Positions 58,253 to 64,000 of a stretch of 64,000 nt of DNA are shown in pieces; positions within the stretch are counted from its first letter, which is position 1; every line of letters begins with the position of its first letter. The notes beneath the pieces are model-generated. The model did no database searches. It was not told where the DNA came from and worked only from the letters and a program-made list of their open reading frames with translations. The DNA lies in contig NZ_JADEYH010000001.1 in NCBI RefSeq assembly GCF_017114865.1, forward strand, positions 496,001 through 560,000, written 5' to 3'. The position numbers and the translations under genes are program-made. Source of the stretch: Streptomyces verrucosisporus (GTDB lineage: Bacteria; Actinomycetota; Actinomycetes; Streptomycetales; Streptomycetaceae).

Positions 58253-59168
58253 GGCCACCATTGTGGTGATGGTGGTGCCCGTGGCCGTGTCCGTCGTCGT
58301 CCGGGTGGTGGTGGGGCCGCTGGGGCATGCCCACCTTCTCCTCGAAGCCGGGCAGCGCGACGCGGTAGACGCACGAGTCGCAGTTCATCCGCAGATCACC
58401 CTGAACGGCCTCCGTGTAGCGCTCCCAGACCAGCTCCGCCAACTCGTCGGTGGGGCCGATGACATCGGCCGAGAGCACCTCGGTCTCCGGATGCGCCGCG
58501 GCCCAGCTCCCGGTCTGCGCCCGCACCCGGTCCGGCAGGATGCCGGTGAACAGAAAGTACGGCAGCACCACGATCCGGCGGGCGCCCAGCGCCCGGCAGC
58601 GGTCCAGACCGGCGGGGACGTCGGGGGCGGCCAGCGAGACGAACGCCGTCTCCACGCCCGCCCAGCCGCGCCCCTCCCACAGCAGCCGGGCCGCCTTGTG
58701 CACCTCGGCGTTGGCGTCCGGGTCGGTGGAACCGCGGCCCACCAGCAGCACCGTGGTGTCGGCGCGGCCGCTCGTGCCGTCCTCGCCGTCCGCCCCGCGC
58801 AGCGCCTCGTCCACCCGGCGCTCCAGCACGTTCAGCAGCGCCGGGTGGGGGCCGAGGGGGCGGCCGTAGGCGTAGGTGGTGCCCGGGTGGCGCCGCTCCT
58901 CGCGGGCCAGGGCGGCCGGGATGTCACCCTTGGCGTGCCCGGCCGACACCAGCATCAGCGGGACGGCGGCGAATCTCCGCACGCCTTCCGCGGCCAGTTC
59001 GGCGACGGCGTCGGCGAGCGGCGGCGGGGACAGTTCGATGAAGCCTCCCGCGACGGGGAGGCCGGGCCGCCGCTCGCCGAGGTCGCGCACGAAGGAGCGG
59101 AACGCCTCGGCGCCGGCGTCGTCACGGGTGCCGTGGCCGACGAGGAGGAGGGCGGGCGGGCTGGTCAC
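58236..59168 (-). CDS. cbiX: CbiX-type sirohydrochlorin (cobalto)chelatase with a His-rich tail
   Basis: A 310-residue chelatase with two CbiX half-domains: LLLVGHGTRDDAGAEAF, SAGHAKGDIPAAL in the first; VLLVGRGSTDPDANAEV, LPYFLFTGILPDR in the second. MNCDSCVYRVALPGFE near the C-terminus is a conserved CxxC segment. The end is strongly histidine-rich (HGHGHHHHH, GHAHAH), a likely metal reserve. It inserts Co2+ (or Fe2+) into sirohydrochlorin at the start of corrin synthesis. GTG 59168 overlaps the cobH stop. Confidence 0.92.
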   Translation of the reverse strand: MTSPPALLLVGHGTRDDAGAEAFRSFVRDLGERRPGLPVAGGFIELSPPPLADAVAELAAEGVRRFAAVPLMLVSAGHAKGDIPAALAREERRHPGTTYAYGRPLGPHPALLNVLERRVDEALRGADGEDGTSGRADTTVLLVGRGSTDPDANAEVHKAARLLWEGRGWAGVETAFVSLAAPDVPAGLDRCRALGARRIVVLPYFLFTGILPDRVRAQTGSWAAAHPETEVLSADVIGPTDELAELVWERYTEAVQGDLRMNCDSCVYRVALPGFEEKVGMPQRPHHHPDDDGHGHGHHHHHNGGHAHAH

Positions 59169-59812
59169 TGGGTCTTCTCCTTGGAGGTTCCGGGGGTGGT
59201 ACGGGGATCGGCGACACCGGGGTGTGCGGCGCCGGCCGGGGTGTACAGAAGCGCGTTGAGGGCGGCCGCGGCCACCGCGCTGCCGCCCTTCTCCGAGACG
59301 TTGCTGACGGCCGGCAGGCCGCTGGCGCGCAGCGCCGCCTTGCTCTCGGCCGCGCCGACGAAGCCGACGGGCAGGCCGATGACCAGGGCGGGGTCCGCGT
59401 CCAGGGCGAGCAGTTCGAACAGGGCGGTGGGCGCGCAGCCGACCACCCACACCGCGCCCGCCCCGACCTGCTCGTAGGCCAGCCGCACCGCGTGCGCGGA
59501 GCGGGTCAGGCCGCCTGTCGCGCGGGCGTCGGCGAGCCGGCACACCGTCTCGCGGCGGGTGATCCCGGCGGCGACCATCTCGACGTCCGCCACGACCGGC
59601 GCACCGGCGTGCAGCGCGGTGTGCGCGGCGCGCAGCGCGTTCTCGTCGGTGACCAGGTCCTCGGCGTACGCCGGGTCGGCGCTGGAGTGGATCACCCGTT
59701 CCACCACGGCCCGGGTCAGCGGCGGGAGGTGGGAGGTGTCCAGCCGCGAGCGCAGGATGCGGTACGACTCCTCTTCGATGGGATGGACGACGCGGGGCGT
59801 GGAAGGCGTCAC
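59165..59812 (-). CDS. cobH: Precorrin-8X methylmutase (CobH/CbiC)
   Basis: A 215-residue CobH. Family signs: HPIEEESYRILRS, the catalytic His region RVIHSSADPAYAEDL, VADVEMVAAGI and LVIGLPVGFVGAAESKAAL. It moves the C11 methyl to C12 to give hydrogenobyrinate or cobyrinate. The GTG start at 59812 overlaps the ferredoxin gene stop by four bases; so does its own stop with cbiX. Confidence 0.94.
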   Translation of the reverse strand: MTPSTPRVVHPIEEESYRILRSRLDTSHLPPLTRAVVERVIHSSADPAYAEDLVTDENALRAAHTALHAGAPVVADVEMVAAGITRRETVCRLADARATGGLTRSAHAVRLAYEQVGAGAVWVVGCAPTALFELLALDADPALVIGLPVGFVGAAESKAALRASGLPAVSNVSEKGGSAVAAAALNALLYTPAGAAHPGVADPRTTPGTSKEKTQ

Positions 59813-60048
59813 GACGGCTCCTGGGGGTCGCGTACGGGGGTCTCCTCGACGGCGTCGACCGGGCACACCTCGACGCACTCCAGGCAGCCTGTGCACAGGT
59901 CCGCCCGCACCAGCAGCGTGCCGCCCAGCGGGCGTATCGCGTGGACCGGGCAGGTCAGCAGGCAGGCTCCGCAGCCCGCGCAGCGGGAGGTGACGAAGAC
60001 GGGGGCGGTCGCGGCCGTGGGCGGGGCCGGGGTCGCGGGCGCGGTCAC
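59809..60048 (-). CDS. Two-[4Fe-4S] ferredoxin in the corrinoid operon
   Basis: A 79-residue ferredoxin with two motifs: CAGCGACLLTCPVHAI and CTGCLECVEVCPVDAV (C-x2-C-x2/x3-C-x3-CP), so two clusters. It is translationally coupled on both sides (GTGA overlaps) inside the cobalamin operon. It could feed electrons to a reductive step such as ring contraction or cobalt reduction; this is inferred from position alone. Confidence 0.9.
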   Translation of the reverse strand: MTAPATPAPPTAATAPVFVTSRCAGCGACLLTCPVHAIRPLGGTLLVRADLCTGCLECVEVCPVDAVEETPVRDPQEPS

Positions 60049-61865
60049 CGGGACTCCTGCCAGCGGTAGCCGCGCGGGGTGACCATACGGCCGGCCACGG
60101 CGCGGGTGGCGGTGTTGCCGACGGTCACCACCGTCATCATGTCGACCGCGGCCGGGTCGAGTTCGCCGAGGGTAGTCACGGTGGTGCGCTCGCCGGGGCG
60201 CGAGGCGTTGCGCACGACCCCGGCGGGGGTGTGCGGGGCGCGGTGCTCGGCCAGCAGGGCGAGCGCCTTGGGAAGCTGCCAGTCGCGGCCCCGGCTGCGG
60301 GGGTTGTAGAACGTCACCACCAGGTCGGACTCGGCCGCCGCCCGGACCCGGCGCTCGATCACCTCCCAGGGCGTGTGCAGGTCCGACAGGCTGATCGAGA
60401 CGTGGTCGTGGCCCAGCGGAGCGCCCAGCAGCGCGGCGGCGGCGAGCGCCGCGGTGACGCCGGGTACGCCGACCACGTCGATGTCGGCGGACGCCTCGGC
60501 CAGGGCGGGCGAGGCCATCGCGTACACCCCCGCGTCGCCGCTGCCGATCAGCGCCACCGCGCGGCCCGCGCGGGCCTCGGCCACGGCGGTGCGAGCCCGC
60601 TCCTCCTCCGCGCCGAGACCGGACTCCAGCACACGGGTGCCCGGCCGCAGCAGATCGCGGATCTGGTCCACGTACTGGTCGAGGCCGACGACCACCGATG
60701 CGCGGCGCAGTTCGTCGCGGGCGCGCGGGGTGAGCAGGTCGCGGGCGCCGGGCCCGAGCCCGACGACGGCCAGCCGCCCGCGGGGACGCCGCCGGGCCAC
60801 GGCGCAGGTCGCCATCGCCGCGCGCCCCTCGGGGGCGGACTTCCGCTTGGGTACGACCAGTTCGGCGCCCTCGCCGCAGGCGAGCAGCGCGGCGGCCTCC
60901 GCGACGCTCGGGGTGCCCACGGCGGCCAGCGGCGCGTCGGAGGGGTGGGGCACGGGCACGGCGGCCAGTTCGTCCGCGGGATACGTCCGCAGCGGTACGC
61001 CCAGACGCCGCGCCGTCTCCACGATGCCCTCCTCACCGGCCTTGGCCTCGACGGTGGCCAGCTCGGTGACGGACAGCGGCGACAGGCCCGCATCGGCGAG
61101 GGCCTGTCCGACCAGGGCGGCGACCTCCTCGGCCGGTGCCCCCCGGCTGGCGCCGACGCCGACGGCGAGGGTCGGCGGACGCAGGACGGCCGTGCGGTCG
61201 CCGGGCGCCACCGCACGGTCGCTGACCAGCAGGGTGTACTCGCCGGCCGCGCCTTCCCCGTCGTCCCCGTCGTTACTTTCCGTGGCATTGTCGGTGGCCT
61301 CGGTTACGTTGGGTGGCAGTGCAGGAAGGGGGAGGACGTGATGACGCACCAGACGGACGGGCTCGCCGTCCAGCATCGCCCGCGACACCGCCGCGACGGA
61401 GCCCTCGACGGGCAGGCCGAGGGTGTCCAGACCGGGGACACCCGTGGCATCGGTGGCCGTGGTGACGACGGGGCGGCAGCCCGGCAGGGCCTCGGCCACC
61501 GCGTGCGCCAGGTCGTTCGCGCCGCCCGCGTGGCCGCCCAGCAGTGCCACGGCGTACTGCTGCGCCTCGTCCACGCACACCACGCCCGGGTCGTCCGCCT
61601 TATCCGCCAGCAGCGGGGCGATCAGGCGTACGGTCGCGCCGGTGGCGAGGAAGCAGACGAGGCGGTCGCACTCGGCGAAGGCGCGGGTGATGGCCTCGCG
61701 GACGGTGCCGGCACCGTCCGCGCCGTCGGTGCCGCCTTCGCCGCCGGTGCCGTAGACGCGGACGGCCCCCGGCCAGGCGGCCGCCAGACGGTCGCGGGCG
61801 CGCCGCCCCGCGGCGGTGGCGCAGACGAGGCCGATCAGGCCGGCGGGGGCGTTCGGGGCGTTCAC
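60045..61865 (-). CDS. CbiG-CobJ fusion: cobalt-precorrin-5A hydrolase and precorrin-3B C17-methyltransferase
   Basis: A 606-residue fusion. The N-terminal CbiG part (about 1-350) has LIGLVCATAAGRR, VCFLATGATVRLIAPLLADK, VVCVDEAQQYAVALLGGHAGGANDLA and a CbiG_C region (GVGASRGAPAEEVAAL). The C-terminal CobJ/CbiH part (about 360-606) has AVVGLGPGARDLLTPRA, GSGDAGVYAMASP, VVTFYNPRSRGRDWQ. Fused CbiG-CbiH/CobJ proteins are common in Streptomyces. The two halves act in successive ring-contraction steps. A D/E/N-rich insertion sits at about 195-215. GTG 61865. Confidence 0.9.
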   Translation of the reverse strand: MNAPNAPAGLIGLVCATAAGRRARDRLAAAWPGAVRVYGTGGEGGTDGADGAGTVREAITRAFAECDRLVCFLATGATVRLIAPLLADKADDPGVVCVDEAQQYAVALLGGHAGGANDLAHAVAEALPGCRPVVTTATDATGVPGLDTLGLPVEGSVAAVSRAMLDGEPVRLVRHHVLPLPALPPNVTEATDNATESNDGDDGEGAAGEYTLLVSDRAVAPGDRTAVLRPPTLAVGVGASRGAPAEEVAALVGQALADAGLSPLSVTELATVEAKAGEEGIVETARRLGVPLRTYPADELAAVPVPHPSDAPLAAVGTPSVAEAAALLACGEGAELVVPKRKSAPEGRAAMATCAVARRRPRGRLAVVGLGPGARDLLTPRARDELRRASVVVGLDQYVDQIRDLLRPGTRVLESGLGAEEERARTAVAEARAGRAVALIGSGDAGVYAMASPALAEASADIDVVGVPGVTAALAAAALLGAPLGHDHVSISLSDLHTPWEVIERRVRAAAESDLVVTFYNPRSRGRDWQLPKALALLAEHRAPHTPAGVVRNASRPGERTTVTTLGELDPAAVDMMTVVTVGNTATRAVAGRMVTPRGYRWQESR

Positions 61866-63133
61866 GAGGATGCTCCTTCGGTGCCGGGGCGGGTGCCCCA
61901 CAGGACGAAGACGGGGTTGCCGGCGGCGAGCCGCACCACATCGCCGGGCAGGGGGGCCAGCCGGGAGGACTGCAACAGCACGCCGTCGGCGGCCAGACCG
62001 GCGGCGCCGAGCGCGGCCCGCACCGCCGGTACGCGGTCCAGCGCGGCGAGCGTGACGACGACCGCGCGGCGGGCGCGGAGCGCGCAGGCCGCCACGATTT
62101 CCTCCAGCTCCCGCCCCCCGCCGCCGACGAACACGGCGTCCGGTTCGGGCAGTCCGGTGAGGACGCCGGGGGCCGTGCCGTGCACGGTCTGGAGGTCCAC
62201 ACCGTGGGCCGCGGCGTTGGCGCGGCAGCGTTCGGCGCCGTCGGCGGTGCGTTCCACGGCGACGGCCGCCGCGCCCAGACGGGCGCACTCCACCGCGACG
62301 GAGCCGGAGCCCGCCCCGACGTCCCAGACCAGGTCGCCCGGGCGCGGCCCGAGCCGGGCCAGCGCCAGGGCCCGCGCCTCGTACTTGGTGATCATCGAGT
62401 CGCGGTGTGCGAAGGCGTCCTCCGGCAGCGCCCAGCCGGCGGGCGGGCGCCGCGGCCCGGCGAGCGCCAGGGGTGCGGGGGCCAGAGCGCGGGAGGTGTC
62501 CAGGCACAGCACCACGCTGACCTCACCGGGCCAGGTGCGGGTGGCGGCCTCGGCGGGGGAGAGGTGCTCGACGCGCTCGTCCGCCGTGCCCAGTGCGCTC
62601 GCCACAACCAGGGTGCGCGGCAGCCCGGTTGCGGCCAGGGCGGCGCCCAGCTCGGCGGGCCCCGCGCCGGGGCCGGTGAGCACGGCGGTCTTGGGGTGTG
62701 CGCGGCAGACGTTGACGGCGGTGCGCGGGTCGCGTCCGTGCGCGCTGACCACCACGGCGTCGTCCCACGGCAGCCCGGCGCGGGCGAAGGCCACCGCGAC
62801 GGACGGCGCGGTGGGCCGTATGTCCAGGGCGTGCGTGCCGAAGCGTTCGGCCAGCGAGCGGACGATCCCGAAGAACCCGGGATCGCCGGAGGCGAGCACC
62901 ACCACCGGCCCCCCGTCCTCGGACAGCTGCCGCTCGACGGCGTCCAGCGCCGGGGCGAGCGGCCCCAGGACCACGCGCCGTACTCCGGGGGGAGGGTCGG
63001 CCGCCTCCAGATGGCGGCGCGCTCCCACGGCCAGGCGGACCCCCTGCCAGGACGGCGCGCCGGATCCGAAGGCCCCGGCCGCCGCCCCCGCCCCCGTGCC
63101 CGTTCCCGTTCCTGTGCCCACGACCGTGATCAC
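61862..63133 (-). CDS. cobL: Precorrin-6Y C5,15-methyltransferase (CobL/CbiET)
   Basis: A 423-residue bifunctional enzyme. The N-terminal CbiE methyltransferase part has VVVLASGDPGFFGIV and ALDIRPTAPSVAVAFARAGLPWDD. The C-terminal CbiT part (about 230-423) has the SAM loop VWDVGAGSGSVAVECARLGAAAVAVE and VFVGGGGRELEEIV. It methylates C5 and C15 and decarboxylates the acetate arm. A simple GT/GA repeat (VVGTGTGTGTGAGAAAGAF) interrupts the first strand-loop, normally VVGxGxDGW. GTG 63133 overlaps the cbiD stop. Confidence 0.92.
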   Translation of the reverse strand: MITVVGTGTGTGTGAGAAAGAFGSGAPSWQGVRLAVGARRHLEAADPPPGVRRVVLGPLAPALDAVERQLSEDGGPVVVLASGDPGFFGIVRSLAERFGTHALDIRPTAPSVAVAFARAGLPWDDAVVVSAHGRDPRTAVNVCRAHPKTAVLTGPGAGPAELGAALAATGLPRTLVVASALGTADERVEHLSPAEAATRTWPGEVSVVLCLDTSRALAPAPLALAGPRRPPAGWALPEDAFAHRDSMITKYEARALALARLGPRPGDLVWDVGAGSGSVAVECARLGAAAVAVERTADGAERCRANAAAHGVDLQTVHGTAPGVLTGLPEPDAVFVGGGGRELEEIVAACALRARRAVVVTLAALDRVPAVRAALGAAGLAADGVLLQSSRLAPLPGDVVRLAAGNPVFVLWGTRPGTEGASS

Positions 63134-64000
63134 GGCAGCAGCCCCCCGTCGTCGGAGCACAGGGCGACCACCGTGCGGCCGGTGAAGTCCACCATGGCCG
63201 CCTCCGCGGTGATCCGGTGGTCGGTGAAGCGCTCCAGTACGTCCACCACCCGGCGGCACAGCTCCGGCGCGGCCGACTGCAGCAGCCCCGCCGCGTCCCA
63301 CAGCTCGTACGCGTGGCGGGCGGTGTTCGCCGCCGCGACCTCGGCCGCCAGCGCTTCCGCGCCGCCCACCGCGCGGGTGATGTCGGCCAGGACGGATGTG
63401 TCCACCTTCGACCGCGTGTAGTGCGTCATCAGCACCCCGGAGGCCAGCTTGGTCAGCTTCCCCACCATGCCGACGAACACCACCCGGCCCACACCGTGCT
63501 CCACCGCCCGCCGCAGCGCGGCGCCCGTGAAGTCGCCGACCTCGATGAAGGACACCGGGGGCAGCCCGGGCAGCAGTTCCATGGCGCCCTTCTCGGTGCG
63601 CCCGCCGGTGCACAGCGCCACGGCCGGGACACCCTGCGCGGCGGCCACCGACACGGCCTGCTCCACGCTCGCCCGCCAGGAGGCCGTCGAGAACGGCCGG
63701 ACGATCCCGGTCGTCCCCAGGATGGAGATGCCGCCGAGGATGCCGAGCCGGGCGTTGGTGGTCTTGCGGGCGCGCTTCTCCCCGTCGGGCACGCTGATGG
63801 TGACGTCCACGCCGCGCTCCGCGGTGTCGACGACCTCGCCAACCGCCTGGCTGATCATGGCGCGGGGCACCGGGTTGATCGCCGGGCCGCCCACCTCCAG
63901 GCCGAGCCCCGGCCGGGTGACGACGCCGACGCCGACGCCGCCGTGCAGCTCGATGCCCGGCTCGCCGCGCCAGCTCACAGTGGCGGTCAGATGCGAGCCG
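63130..64000 (-). CDS. cbiD: Cobalt-precorrin-5B C1-methyltransferase (CbiD), 5' end beyond the window
   Basis: The visible 290 residues contain CbiD marks: INPVPRAMISQAV, RLGILGGISILGTTGIVRPFSTASW (in outline), CTGGRTEKGAMELLP, FVGMVGKLTKLASGVLMTHYTRSKVD. It methylates C1 in the anaerobic-type route. The frame is open to base 64000 (GSHLTATVSW before GEPGIELHGG), so the N-terminal part lies outside. Its presence with CbiG and CbiX shows an early-cobalt-insertion pathway. Stop overlaps the cobL GTG. Confidence 0.93.
   Translation of the reverse strand, partial: GSHLTATVSWRGEPGIELHGGVGVGVVTRPGLGLEVGGPAINPVPRAMISQAVGEVVDTAERGVDVTISVPDGEKRARKTTNARLGILGGISILGTTGIVRPFSTASWRASVEQAVSVAAAQGVPAVALCTGGRTEKGAMELLPGLPPVSFIEVGDFTGAALRRAVEHGVGRVVFVGMVGKLTKLASGVLMTHYTRSKVDTSVLADITRAVGGAEALAAEVAAANTARHAYELWDAAGLLQSAAPELCRRVVDVLERFTDHRITAEAAMVDFTGRTVVALCSDDGGLLP

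Noticed and set aside
1..64000. CRISPR arrays, tRNA or rRNA genes, insertion sequences, phage genes
   Set aside because: Reading the gaps showed only terminators, operators and short repeats; no regularly spaced repeats, cloverleaf sequences, transposase or integrase.

Overview
The window is high-GC actinobacterial DNA (third codon positions almost all G or C, GTG starts common, GTGA/ATGA stop-start overlaps). Everything points to a Streptomyces chromosome: SufR-led suf operon, ectABCD (thpABCD), LAETG sortase-anchored protein, twin TerD domains, corrinoid genes. From memory, the order resembles the S. coelicolor stretch between the ectoine and suf loci; this is recollection, not a comparison I could run.

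Layout. 1-2.1 kb: 5' end of a heme A synthase gene and a two-gene ABC exporter, minus strand. 2.2-9.3 kb: SufR operator (CAAC-N6-GTTG), then sufR-sufB-sufD-ferredoxin-sufC-sufS-sufU-sufT, with two strong hairpins inside the operon. 9.4-22.3 kb: housekeeping and stress genes (SMR pump, ECF sigma pair, dapD, EI24 protein, a DapA-fold paralogue that has lost its catalytic residues, a Uma2 remnant, a secreted nuclease, PhoX-like protein, TerD, GlsB).

22.8-36.4 kb: a plus-strand plant-sugar cluster: an unrecognised TIM-barrel-like protein, GntR regulator, DapA-family dehydratase, arabonate dehydratase-type IlvD protein, sugar ABC permeases, Gfo/Idh oxidoreductase, PmoA-family protein, cytoplasmic GH43, lipoprotein binding protein and secreted pectate lyase. 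With the IclR-flanked aldehyde dehydrogenase at 40.3 kb this fits uptake of pectin/arabinan fragments and oxidative (non-phosphorylating) L-arabinose breakdown to 2-oxoglutarate. 36.5-39.2 kb: a two-component system whose kinase gene is frameshifted.

43.2-49.9 kb: a galactan locus like Bacillus ganSPQAB: LacI regulator, sugar permease, binding protein, GH42 and secreted GH53. The transporter half looks broken: the binding-protein gene carries a -1 frameshift, and the single permease is an in-frame chimera of two permeases. Two matching LacI-type operators sit between the divergent halves. 50.1-53.6 kb: ectABCD for ectoine and 5-hydroxyectoine, with an AT-rich leader. 54-57 kb: SigE-family sigma factor, amidohydrolase, LAETG surface protein. 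57.1-64 kb: minus-strand corrinoid operon (cbiD, cobL, cbiG-cobJ fusion, ferredoxin, cobH, cbiX, cobC) running off the window end. Most convergent gene pairs are separated by long perfect GC hairpins. I saw no rRNA, tRNA, CRISPR array, insertion sequence or phage gene.
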